DNA of 64,000 nt. Origin: Schistocephalus solidus (taxonomy: Eukaryota > Platyhelminthes > Cestoda > Diphyllobothriidea > Diphyllobothriidae). Positions 33,468-45,806 of this stretch are shown in pieces. The stretch covers positions 62,001-126,000 of the forward strand of contig WEDG01005657.1 of assembly GCA_017591395.1 (NCBI GenBank), written 5' to 3'. A program made the translations under genes and the position numbers. The first letter of the stretch is position 1. Each line of letters begins with the position of its first letter. The notes below the pieces were generated by a model. The model searched no databases. It saw nothing but the letters and a program-made list of their open reading frames with translations, and had not been told where the DNA came from.

Positions 33468-36400
33468 GACATCACGTAAATGTTTTCATAACATGCCGAG
33501 CGTATGCTAGATTCGGGGCAACACTACATTTCTATGACGTATGGCATTAAAATGATGACGATAAGCCAAGTTAAAGCACTATGCTAACCGCATAAAAATA
33601 GTCATATGCAAAAAATGCGTTAAAACCGCGTAACTGGCTGCTGTTGGATGGTTTTCCTTCTCCTTTAGATCAATTTTTTAGTAAGTTGGGCAGAAAATTT
33701 AAAAATTACAGAGACTGGTAATCTACTGTTTCCCTATGTCATGTTGTTTTCAAGTATTAGAGCTTTTGACTACGATTAACGTAGATCTTCCATCGTCACT
33801 GTACTTACTTCGTGTAAATCGATGGCCTTTTACCGTCGGTTACCCTGTAAGTGTTGCAACTTATTTTACTCTCTGATTCAAAAATTGTCTTATCAAATGT
33901 TCTTAGTTGCAGCCGAATGCGTTTGTCAAAAAAAGAGACATAATGTTGTTGAAGAAATTAGTTTACCATTCAGAGGATAAAACCAGATCAATTCTTCCAC
34001 TCACAGCCGGATCCTCCATGCACATGGTTAGGAAAAGATTATCGTACGCCCCAAAATGTACTGTGTAACCAATTACTTCGGGATTAGTTGCTGTTAATTT
34101 GAGGCCGCATTACTGTTTTCAATCGATATTTACCCGATGACTGTCACGAAAACTAGTACAACTAATTAATTCTAGGTCAAAATTATGCTATCTTCTGCTT
34201 CGAGAGTCAAATTATCCTTCCAACTTAAATTTTGGAACACGCGTAGCGGTTATGTGCTCCAAAAGGCGGCATTCTAGGCATTGAAATAAAGTTGTTAACC
34301 TGACTGACGTTTTGGGCTTTCCCACGCGTCTATTCTGAGGTACGGGATGCCCAGACTTGATGTTTCTTCGTCCTGCGCAGGAGTTTGCTTAATGGAATTC
34401 CGTTTACCATGTCTGACAGGGTGTAAGACTCAATCCGCAAGGTCTTGGAAAAAAGTACGCATTGTCTTTAGGATTAATGGAGTTCAAAATGCCACCATCA
34501 GAGATATTTTTTAAGTTTGCCTGCTTAACCTTCATCACTAGTAATCTTAGTCACGGGCTTCCATAGCCGAATCATTGCAGTCCTCGGGAGCTGCATAAGT
34601 GTACTGTAATCCGTACCTGCCCGACACTCCAGCACTTATAGTTATAAAATGTCTTTTGGTGTTATTTAAAATGATTATCACACTGTCGCCTACCGGTATC
34701 TAACTCAGGGAAAAGTCATGCCTAGTAGCTTATTTTTGCATCCGCCACCTTAACTGTTTTAACCATCCAGTTCGGATATTTCTAGGCCACTGTTACTTCG
34801 AGCCACTTAACAGTGCGTAAATTTGCAGGCATGAGCAGACTTTTAAAAGCCCAATATTAAAGGAATTCCAAGGGGGGATTCGGTAAATTTTCATATTTTA
34901 GGTGTAATCACAATAAGGACTGCTGCCTGCTTGGTTCCATCTCATTTTGACCTAAAATAGGACGTTCTATTGACGCAAATCCTCAAAAGCTGTCAAGTTT
35001 AAAATCCATGTGCTGTAAACTTACCGTAGGTCACGATGAAGCCTGTCGGTAGAAAAGAGCATTTAAGCTAATATGGCATATTTTAACAAAGTATTTTGCT
35101 GTCCACGCATGCAATTTGAACGCTCGGACGAAGTCTGTGATGTCCACCAAATGGTTCTTCTTGTGAAACCATAATTGGTAGTTCCTTCTTCATACCTTGT
35201 TTATGCCTGAAGATTTGCCAAGACGCGACATTAGTACCAATGTTGCCATGAATTTAACTCGTAAATTAACGAAACAAGCTATTGTTCTTATATCATTGGC
35301 ATCGCAATTTAGCTGACCCAAACAGCCCATTAGATAGTTGGGCCGATAACGTCATGGCCATATAAGGGAGGGCACAGCAGATGAAAGATGCCTAGAGGCG
35401 AAATTTTGTTGGCGTACGTACTGATGTTTGCAAGTATCGTTCAAATTTAACGGAATTTTCATCTGTAGCTGCATTAAATTCGGGAGTCCAAACACACCCT
35501 ATCGTGGTAGAATAGCAACTGCAAACAAAACATTACTACTCGTTTTTTCAAAGTGCAAGTGAAGCAATAGTATTGAGTGTATCCCTTCATAAGTTGGTTA
35601 AAATACATTAAGTTACGCCTGCTGAAGAATGTTGCTGCCAGCATTGAAAAAAGTCCAAAAAGTTAAAAAAGACATATGTTTCGATTTGTGTTTTCTTAGA
35701 TTAAATCTTAACCTTTGTGAAGCTGAATCCTAACCTAAATATGGAAATGTCCGAAAAAAAGGGTGATTACAGGATGTTGGGAGAGTGCTGTTAATAAGGA
35801 AACCTCGTAGACCGTATAGCTGTGATCAGTTCCACTACGCGACATCATGGACGTCAGGAGAAACAATTTCATATCTCTTGGTAGAAAATCTTTTTTTCCT
35901 TATGTAGCCTCTTTACTGCAGTTTGCTGCATCTAGTGAGCCTTGGGTATTTGAGTCCTGACAAAAATCCTTTTGAATTCTTACGGACTTGCTGCTAAGTA
36001 GAGGATATCCTTATAGTCAAATTACCCCTCCCACGATGGAATATGTATCAGAATTGCAGTATGGAAATGTGTATTTGCACTTGACCTTGTAATTAAGATT
36101 TTCCATTAACTGAAGGTGATCACATAACGACTAGCAATTAATAATGGTTTAATTTTAACAAAGTAGAATGCGACCTTGGAGTGTACACTATGAATTACAT
36201 TTCGTCCTCACTTGGTGTCGATCAGCTTCGTCGGGCGGTTTTGTGGGTCACACTTGTGTACTACTGCTTGCTATACTTCCAGCTCTAAGGTGAAATCGGA
36301 ATATTAGTTTCCAGTCTGCACTCAGCATCTATCACTGAACATCATTTAAGTAGGGCTCTGAACTTGACCAATATCTTCGAACAGGACTCTGTCTCTCTTC

Positions 36401-38428
36401 TCAACTAGGAGAGCGTTTGAATTTAACGTTTACGATGGCAACCGACCGGGATTTGAATCTTAGGCACTCCTCCTGCGTTGTGGTATCCTTCAGCAATGAG
36501 GACATAAAACTTATTAATGGCCATCATATTGTCTCATTTCAGCAACACATCTAACGGGAGATTATTGTGCCGGAACAGATGCCCTTTCTATTGAGGATAT
36601 GTTCCAGGAAATTTTCCGTAGGCTAACACTTAATGACATGCATATTCTTGTTCGCATGGGCCATGAATGTCTTCTGCTTTAGTTGGCAAGCACCCGCAAA
36701 TTAAGTAACTTAAACAAGTCCGTTTTAGGACATTCTCGTGTACAATAGTATGAGTAATTGCAGTCAGTGTTTCAAGTACATTTTTAATTCAGCAGGTTTT
36801 CAATTCTTGTATGACATATGAAGGGTTGGTGGCATTATTTTGATGCATCCCAAATGTTTTAACGGTCAGTTACTCTTTACGAAATACTCTAAATGAATTG
36901 TACTAGGTACTTCATCTTTACCGTTCTCCGCTTTCCATTACGCTATCTCTCACCAACATTTACAGGCTAAAATTAGTCATTTCAAGTGCTGTTTATGTTG
37001 CAGGCAATAAGGACCAAAATGTACGGTTGAAAATTCAATAAGTCATTATTTATGAGCAGACGGGGCATCTTGAGTTACCCAGCAGGACAAGGACCGACAA
37101 GGAGAAAAAAACAACAGTCGCGCATGGGAATTTTATAATCAAATTTAAACACCTGACTTGATAAGAAATTTAAAAGCGAATATTTGTCGAACATTCTTCA
37201 GTTTTCGGGCTTGTGGTGCGTCGAATATTAATACAACCAGTTTATACATAGAAAGGAGTTGGATGAAGATCCATGTGGCCCAAGGTGAAACTTACTCTGG
37301 TATCTATCATGAAATTCTTAAATTATACAGGATATTCTGGGTCTACCTCACTTTTCACCTAACTTATGCTTGCCAAATAATTGGAGGGTTTCTTGCGCAC
37401 TGGGAACATTTAGGAGTGCAATCTCAATGTTTTATGTATCAACGTTCTGTCGTATTCTACTCATCCTATGATTTGGCTTTTAAAATATCACGGGTATTAT
37501 TTTCTAATACTTGCCCAAAGCTGTGAAATTTTACGCCTCCAAAGAAAAAGTATAAGCTCTGTTTTAAATTTATTGTTAAATTTGAAGTAATTTTCACAAA
37601 GTCCGCGTAAGCATTGGTTTCTGAGGATTTAATTTTCTTGCTTAGGACTATCATAAAATAAAAAGCAATTATTATCGGAACTTCAGATATCGAGCCTGAA
37701 GGCCGTAACCTGAAATAAAGGCTTCTTGACAGTTTGGCATGCTATTTATATCTCTTTGTTCCAAATACATCAACGGTTAAGCTTGAGAACGTGTCACCTC
37801 GACTAAACCTCCGTGTAAATTAGACCTTTTATTGGTTTACTGTACAATGCAGTTCCGAGACTGCGCTTTCATGGATGCATGGTGATTAAACCTCCGCAAG
37901 TAGTAAAGTGCCTTCCGATATAATCTAATTAATGCATAAATTCAAAGAATTAACCATTTGTTAATTGACAAAACATAATCAAAACAAAACCTGTCAATTT
38001 TCTGTCATCTTCATGATCAATTTTGCTTCTTTTTCTTTATAAACAACTTAGGGTTAAATAGAATTGGACGGCCACAATGTGCAGCCTTCAAGGAGCAATC
38101 TAGACTACCTGAAGTTAACCTCCATCCTTAGAATATACAAGTGACTTAATCTGCAAGGTTAGCTGCATCAGGATAGCTGAATAGACTTTTATGTGGCAGA
38201 ACTATACATATTTCCATCGGCGTTTCACATTCGTTTCAACCTCTATACGAAAATCATGTCCTTTCTTGGTGACGATATCGTTTGTGACTACACCTGGTCA
38301 TTTTTTAAAACGTCTATTATTTTATTTATGAATGTATTTTTAGTTGATGTAAGCATCATGTTAGGATACTGAATTGATTGAAAAATCGAAAATGTCCTAT
38401 TAGTTAACCATTCTTCCTTACTATATAG
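33468..38428. other. LHFPL intron 1, last part
   Basis: Long AT-rich stretch without recognisable exon, RNA or element. A weak echo of the palindromic-element arm (TTTGCAGGC, ACTTTTAAAAGCCC) is seen near 34826-34850. Confidence 0.5.
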
Positions 38429-38542
38429 ATCTCATGCTTCTAACAGGACTTTTCCTGTGGCCGGCTGGATGGGATTCGGTGCCGATACACGAGATCTGTG
38501 GGGCTTCAACTGCATCCTACAGGAAAGGAAGTTGTGAATTCA
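38429..38542 (+). CDS. LHFPL: LHFPL-family protein, exon 2
   Basis: The acceptor ACTATATAG and the donor TTCA|GTAAGT are entered and left in phase 1 (38 codon equivalents). With exon 1 it reads VADLMLLTGLFLWPAGWD, the end of TM3 followed by the family block (Y/W)PAGWDS, then the second extracellular loop VPIHEICGASTASYRKGSC with the conserved Cys pair, and EF. Vertebrate LHFPL proteins have an equivalent PxGW(D/N) and C...G.C loop. The phase fit over an 11.3-kb intron and the domain continuity make the join secure. Confidence 0.9.
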
Positions 38543-41281
38543 GTAAGTCATATCAGCGTTGGAACAATACTTTCAAAAAGATCTTTGATTGGTTCTTTTC
38601 GGTTTTGAAATGTGCATAATATACTACGTGATTCAGTTATTATAATGGTAGAATCATAGTGCTGTTCTGAAAACAACGCTTCCTTAGTTGAACCTTGAGA
38701 ACTAATCTATCTTAAAATAGGTAAGAGGGCTTAGCTGTGATAACGTTTTTTTCCCATTTATGTCACTGATTATATTTTGGTGCCAAAGATCATTTCTAAT
38801 AGGTTGTTTCTTGGCGTTGCCTCAATATTTAGGGGTTTGTGCTGTCATAATGAAGATGACAGGTAGCATTAATTTTCAAAAACATATTTACTGTTATATG
38901 ACCCTTACAGTGTTAGAGCCCAGAAAATTGTCTCCATTTATAACTATCTATCAGCTTTCTTCTTTCTTCCGCTTATACTTATTGAGGGAGAACTGGCATT
39001 TCCAACTGTACAAGCAGACTACAGCAAATATAAGCTAGTAAGGTCCTTTGAATTTACGCGTTTTATTTTGGGTTGACATTTTATATCTCGACATTTAAAG
39101 TTGAACCCTCTATTCGCTCTTGTCATTATAGAATTACAACTTGTTTCTGATGGCTTCTGAATTTTGTACGCTTCTGCAATATTCAATTAATAACTTCTCT
39201 TTTAGAAAACTTAGACTTTGATTGAACGGCATATCAACGTATTTTGCCAGTTATCCCGTGCTAACTGCATGATTGCCATTCTCAAATACTTTGTTTTATC
39301 TACATGTTCTGCGCCAAGCCAACTTTTCATCGGGCTGGCGCGGTACTTTTGAGGCGATTTTAACATACCTATTTTGGTATTAATTGCTAATGTCGGTGTC
39401 CTGGCGCAAAGGGTCACTTTCAGCGGCTATGAATCAATAAACCAACCCAGGCCTTCTAAAACACGTAGAGTAGTTAGCTATTTTTAGGTAACCCAGGGGT
39501 TTACATAACCAATTCTTACGGAAAATGATTGTAATTTTTGGGAACTTGGTAGGTATTTTTTTGACTTGGATGCGACTGTCAATGGTTGCGTTTACAGAAA
39601 GAGAAGAAAGGTCGGCTTTCGACGAGGAAACTTACTAGTTTACTTCACCAGGTAAAACGTTTTTGCTGAAGTCAGTGGTTTATGTCAATCCAGAGCATAG
39701 TCATAATAATGACCAACGGAAAATGTTTTTTTGTTGACTATGCGCAATGAAACACATAACTTTAAAGATCGAGCTTAATCTATCAAAACGTTAGTAGAGT
39801 AAGTAAACCACCTAGCTTAGACGTTACTTATTTTTATATATCAGGAAGACAATCACAGGAAAGTTGCCTAATGAAAGTGAAGACGAGTGAGACCGTTTGC
39901 GTTTTTAATAACATCAGCCACACGAATTTGGCCCGATGCAAACCTTCAAAAATTAAAAAGATGCCAACTTTAACTACTTGCGTACGAAAGAGGCGTGCTC
40001 ATGCCAAATAAGAAATGAGATCATAAAAGACTGATTACTTCGCACCCTTTATAAAGAACCCTTCAATTAATCATTATTCAAATTCGGGTTGACGGCCTCT
40101 CAAAGATTTGTCAATTAAGATGTCGACTTTGTTGAATATTACCTGCTTTGGATGACTCAGCTGGAATTCCGACTATCTTTTTATCGTAGGGCTTTCATCA
40201 CCATTAATGTATATATTGAGGCTCAACGGATTACATTCCGAGAAAAAGGAGGCAAGAAGTTTACGTCGTTTGTGGGTAAAAGCAGAGCATCTCGTCATGC
40301 AAAAACTAACTGATTTAATTAAGCTGGCGAACGGATTTATGACCACTGGGAAAACAAAAGTATCATGATTTGTGTGAAATTCCAGGGCAAGTCTGGGGAC
40401 CTAGCATAAATATATTCAAAGGATTGCTCTTAAAAGACAGCTAAGAATGATAACTTATGTTGAAATGCAGTGAACAAAACCCGTAGATTAGATAATTTTG
40501 AATGGGGTTCTCAAGAATTTCGTGTAGGTACAGTGAAAACTCTCCGGTTCTGCAGCCGTCCTAACGGGTTTCTTTATGTCCGAGAAGTGTTTTACCTCAT
40601 CACCGTTAACTTTTTAAATGCGTACTTTAAGCTATTAAAATACATATCAGCAGCTTACGCGTTTGCGGGCTGGGCTAAAGATGTGATTGCTCAGTATTGA
40701 CGTTATTCAGGTGGGATTTTTCTCCGTCCCAAACCTAATTACAATACATAGTTTTCATAAAAAAGCATCTACTCTAATTGCCCGTCTTATATTTACTTAT
40801 ATATTTGTTCTATAGACGCCTTCTTAAACAGTTCTTTTCATTTTTATTACAACAAATATTTTTTATCAGTTAGATATAGGTTAAAACGCTGTATCTCAAT
40901 TATGTTACGGAGGAATTTTACTAAACTTTCTAATTATTTGTTGTTTGCTTGCCTGAAACAATCATTGCGACGTTAATTTATTCATGAAAATAAGGTCCAT
41001 AGTTTTAAGACCCTAGGGTAAACATATTACGTCACCAAAATAAATGCTCAGAAGATATTTCTGTCGCCTTGAAGCTTTGACAGGATCAGTTTATTATCGG
41101 TTCATGCTATGCAGGTAACTGCATTTAAAGCCAAAACATTTGGAACAACAGTTGGGAATTTCCCATACTTTTATTTAGAAGTGCGCACATTTCCAAACAG
41201 CCGACCCAGAAGGCACGCGTATTCGGGAGTGATTCTTTAGCTGATTTCACGAAGTTTTATTTTATTTTATTTCAATTAAAG
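38543..41281. other. Intron 2 of the LHFPL gene
   Basis: Frames 38760-39038, 39211-39417 (minus) and 40470-40700 are unassigned and do not fit the family. The intron ends with the long pyrimidine/T-rich tract before the acceptor TTAAAG at 41281. Confidence 0.55.
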
Positions 41282-41424
41282 CTGAGGGCCCCATTGTCGC
41301 ACTCTTCGGTGTCTGCCTACTTTTCATCAGCGCTGCTCTGTCGACCTTAGCTGACCGTTCAATCGCAAGGCACCCCGTCAACCGTCAGATGCTGATCAAT
41401 GGCAAGAACTTCATGTTTGTCTGA
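41282..41424 (+). CDS. LHFPL: LHFPL-family protein, exon 3 (C-terminus)
   Basis: Entered in phase 1 after TTTCAATTAAAG; encodes TEGPIVALFGVCLLFISAAL (TM4), then STLADRSI and a short cytoplasmic tail ending INGKNFMFV and TGA at 41422-41424. Spliced to exon 2 it gives CEF-TEGP, as in the family where the Cys loop runs directly into TM4. The three exons total 798 nt (265 aa plus stop), within the family's usual range. The last residues MFV could be a class II PDZ ligand (inference). This exon is too short and lacks an ATG, so simple ORF searches miss it. Confidence 0.87.
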
Positions 41425-44039
41425 ATGATGTCCACATAGTTGGTCACCGATTCCTCTCCAGCCCGTGAACGGTCTACTAAATCCCGCCCATCTTTATTGT
41501 TGACAGTCATAATTTAAGTCGCACTTAGAACATTTGCTCAGAACTATCCGGTTCCCTGTATAAATGCTTTCTTACTGTAAAATGATGGCACACTTATTTT
41601 TGATTTTCTACTTACAGCTTCCTATTTAGGCTTCAGTGGAATAGCATACTTAGACACCTATTTCGGCTTCCGGTAAATTGAAGCAAAAGGTTGCTTGGGC
41701 AAAAATGACAGTGACGTGAGTAGACTAAGTTGCCAAATTTTGTTATTAACATTTATTTTCCAATTCATTCAAATATCCGGATATGCAGTTAATATATATA
41801 TATATATATATATGTATGCTCTTTATAATCATGCTTATAATCATGTCTAGCAGAACTTTCAATTCCATCTTCCATTATGGATAAAAGGAAAAATGTTTCA
41901 GCATTTTAGAATTCCTGAATTACATGTAAATTTTGTTTTTTCTCAGCTATCTGTAAGCTTCCTCGACATTAAGACCTCAGCTAGCTTCTCTATGAACTTT
42001 AGAAAAATACATTCATGACCTCACTTAAATGTTATCCGGTGCCTACGATCACATGGATTTTTAAAAAGCTACTTAGACGATAGCTGCTGCACACTTTTCA
42101 GAGGCGTGCCGAGAGAAATTTCAAATTGCTTTTTCGCAAGTGCAGACGTTGTTCGCATGAGAGTGTGTGCAGTTGCCTGGACCAAACAGGAGACTACTTC
42201 TATCCATGTGCTGACAAATTATATTAATTAACTAGGGCGCAAGATTTTTTGGACACGGTTCAATTATTTACCTATCGTTATGGAGCAGACTCATCGTTTT
42301 TAACATAATTCCTTGTTAACTTGTGCGTGGATTTAAACTATAATAAGGCAGTCTTGCACGACTGCTAAAGCACTAATATCCTCCGAGGTCCAGTTTATTC
42401 AACTGCTAAGATAAGGTGAAGCTGCTCTGAAATTCTAACTGCCTCAGTGCCTGAAACGGCGTGGAAGTCCCCATCTTTATATGTCATATCTGTACTGAAC
42501 GTTAACCATCCATCGCCGGAAGATTTTTAATAGCACATAACTGGAATTGTCAAGAAAGCCACCTTAAACAGACGCAAGAGTTTGATTCGCGTTCCCGAAG
42601 AGACTTTACTGTCCTTTTATATTTGTATTTTTTACACCTCGACTCTTGGCCATGCGCAATAGTTACATTGCTGATTCGTGGAAGAGCGGCATTTCCCTTT
42701 GTGGCTGCTTTTCGTACTTGTGACAGACACGGTATGGAAACTTCTGTCCATGGATGCCACATGTTCTGCTCACTCAGAATAAAAAAGGCCTTAAAAAACG
42801 CAGATCTTAAATATAGAAGCGACGCATATACTTCGATAGAATGCTCCGACCGCATCATGTATGTGTTATATAAATTATCTGTGACCCTTGACAGACTCTA
42901 TAAGTGTATACGCGTATGACTGACGACCTATGCATTTCCTAAATGAGGTGCTTTAAGGTGGTTCGGGATTTTGTTGTTTTATTTCTCATCGCTGTGCATG
43001 CGTCTTTAAATTAATATGTCAATAACAAGCCTAACGGTGCACCGATAATGTGGGGAGATAATATCGACGTGAACGGTATTATCCAGTGCTCAGGGCAGGG
43101 ATGTTGCCTTTGCACTTTGGTGTATCCCCAGATGAACAAGCGGAATGATACAGGTTTCGGATATTATATTGTAAGGAAGATACGCTAAAAGCTTTGCGGG
43201 CATTGCTGAAAATTGTGCTCTGTCTTTGCTACTTTCGCATTACAAGGGGGTCAGATCCAGCGACGTCAATGCAACATTCTATTAAACAGATATATCGGGC
43301 AAAAGTGGCACTGGTTCGGATAAAAGTTTAATGCATTCGTTAACCGTGATGCGAAAGTGACGGATCCGGCAGTATCCAACGAAGTCAATATTGAACTGAA
43401 AACTAGTTGACAGAGCTAACGTCTCGGCATTGACGATGTTGATTAGTACGTTCATCGTCGTGCGTGCTTACCATTACTTTACTGGTCTATGATTTGATTG
43501 GCATGATCGATTATTGCTCCAGTATTCGAAGCTTGTTACTCGTGCCTTAGAGCCTCTCAGGTCTTTAAGTTGATTTTCAGTGGCCTTGGTAGGATTTCCT
43601 TATACCTGTTTTGCTTCCCTTGTCTAATAACCTGCCAAGCAAATTCATCTTCAAAAAGTCGTTTCAACCAGCTCTCTACAGTCATTATCATGAACTGGCC
43701 GCTTCATTGAATGTGAACCTGCTTCATCTCTGCAGAGATGGTGGGCTCTTCGGTTATATCCAAGAAATTTTGTCGATTTTTTTACTATCACTTCACTTTT
43801 GGAACCTTCAAATAAAAGATAAGTGAAAATGAGTCAGTATTCTTTCCTGGCTTTCGCCCACTCCACCTCTCTGCACCGTAGAAGACCGTGCTCAGGACTA
43901 AAGAACTTAATTAGCTCAACATTTGCTTAAGCAGGATACCAAACCATTCCAAAATGAAGATGAGAACCTGCAAATATCCTGACTGACTTCAGAGTACTTG
44001 GCTGAACTATCCATTTCCGTTCAATATTTTTTTTTAGAA
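41425..44039. other. 3' flank of the LHFPL gene; no further gene recognised
   Basis: Contains overlapping unassigned frames on both strands at 42550-42919 and a plus frame at 43611-43826. No domain recognised. A (TA)n tract lies at 41792-41813. Confidence 0.45.
41792..41813. repeat. (TA)n microsatellite
   Basis: Eleven uninterrupted TA/AT units. Confidence 0.9.
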
Positions 44040-45806
44040 TTTAGAACTTACATTTGGTTAGTGCCGGGAAGGCACTGTCGAAATAAACATAAATAACGAA
44101 ATAAAATTATAACTATGTGTGCAGATAAAATGTTCAAATATTTAATAATGTAGGCATAACTTGTCATGATAGGGCAGTAGTTAACGATGTTTTGAAATTA
44201 ATTGTGAACTAGAAAATAGGCAGTGAAAAAAAACTCCTACCTTAAAAATGGAGGCAGAGTTCAAAAGACCTCCATTTCCGAATAGAGGGTAGGAGAAAAA
44301 ACTGCTTAGGAAAATAAGGTAAGGGGGTAGAGTACGCTAATACTGCAGTAGCATTTCAGAAGGAGATAATCAAACTTCAATATGGTTCGTTCTTGATCAC
44401 TAAGCCGCATGAAAAAAAATCTCGCGAAAAGGGGTCATTAAACTTGAGGCCTCAGCATCTTCGGATCCTGAATTGAATTCTGATGATGGTAAGTATCCAA
44501 CGAAACGGGAGCATTTAAGACTGTGTGCGTCTGAATTTTTACGTCTGAATGGCTTCATTTTTGGAATGACTGGGGGTATAAGGATACATCCTGGTTCCTA
44601 GGAGACTCGAGGTAGAGAACAAATAGTTTCAAGAGGGTCACTTAAATTCCCGATGGTCCTTTCTCCTAGCCATGGAGAAAGCTGCTTGGAAAGCATGAGG
44701 AAAATAAAAGGTTAATAGAGTCAATTTTAATATAAATGTGCAGTCTTCCTTTAAATGCAGGTGGACTAGTTAACGACCTAATTTCAACTGATAAGTTATT
44801 CCAAAGAAAGCCATAACTAGAAGCAAAGAATAGAGAGCGCTAACATATGGAGGATGCAGGAGGAGGTATAATTAATGCCGAATTTCTTAGGTTATAAGGC
44901 AGACTAACGGGGGTAATGACAGAAAGCTTGGGGAGATTTTAGCTATTAATTAGTCGAAAAATGAGACAAAAGCCTGCTTCCAGTCTCCTGATCCAAAGAA
45001 ATTCTAACTTCGTCAGTTGGCATCTAGTTGAGTAGGAAGTATTTGAAAGAGTCGGATACAAGAGTTTTTTGAAATGTATTTGGACTTTTTCAATTGTTGA
45101 ACGGCCATATTCGTTCAGTCAACCGAACAATGGGCAGCAAAATTCAAGAATGGGAAGCACAAACATATGAATAAGTCTTAATTTAATTTCAGGAAGGAAG
45201 AAATTATAAGAAATAAAACCGCAACTCTGAGCAGCTATGGCCGTAATTCTATCGGCATGAGGCGAAAGATCTAATTTATTGGTGTACCCTAAGTCCTTGA
45301 TAGAGGATCATTCAGTCATAGGGCAACCTTTAAAAATGACAGGGTGCGGCAGCCTTACAGGCCCAAAACACACGTAGCGACACTCAGAAAGTGAAAATTC
45401 CATTAGCCATGTGGAGCTCTATGCATATAGATCGTCTAAGTCCGAATGCATTGTTCTAGGCATCGTTCGGCCGTAGAGTTAGAGAAGAAATACACGCATT
45501 TGAGGTCATCAGGGTAAATTTAAGATTGATAATGTTTAACTATCGATGAAATATCATTTATGTTAAGTAAGAACAACAAAGGATTTTCCGCGGTACCTTG
45601 AAGGACAACACTCGCAATCAGGGTAGCACTTGAGTATGAAGACCCAACTAAAATGTTTTTGTTTTAGATCAGATAGGTATGATCTAATAAGTCAGTAAGG
45701 AGGCTAAGAAATCCTTTAGCCTCTAGCTTAGCTAGAATTCGTCTATGAAGCACGTTATCGAATGCCGTACTTAGATCCAAATAGATAACTACTACAGATA
45801 GATGAT
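44040..45806 (-). mobile_element. Family A non-LTR retrotransposon, 5'-truncated, dead
   Basis: Minus-strand translation from about 45806 gives VVVIYLDLSTAFDNVLHRRI and LAKLEAKG (RT palm), then a stop, VLQGTAENPLLFLL (QG motif) and PDDLKC, where YADD is expected. Later come IEKVQ-like and FLWIRRLEAGFC with SLFFASSYGFLWNNL, the C-terminal domain shared with 58820-59290 on the plus strand. The 3' UTR runs to about 44040. The 5' end is cut inside the RT, a usual outcome of incomplete reverse transcription. Several stops and a lost catalytic residue show it is inactive. Confidence 0.78.
44235..44295. other. Hairpin in the 3' region of the family A element
   Basis: CTCCTACC...AATGGAGG pairs with CCTCCATT...GGTAGGAG, giving two stacked 8-bp arms separated by internal loops. 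Position near the element 3' end suggests a structure recognised in retrotransposition or chance retention of an inverted pair. Function is not shown. Confidence 0.6.

Noticed and set aside
40470..40700. Alternative last exon of the LHFPL gene (contains AYAFAGWA)
   Set aside because: No phase-1 acceptor gives a reading with TM4 and the following tail; the 41282-41424 exon fits phase, TM4 and stop.
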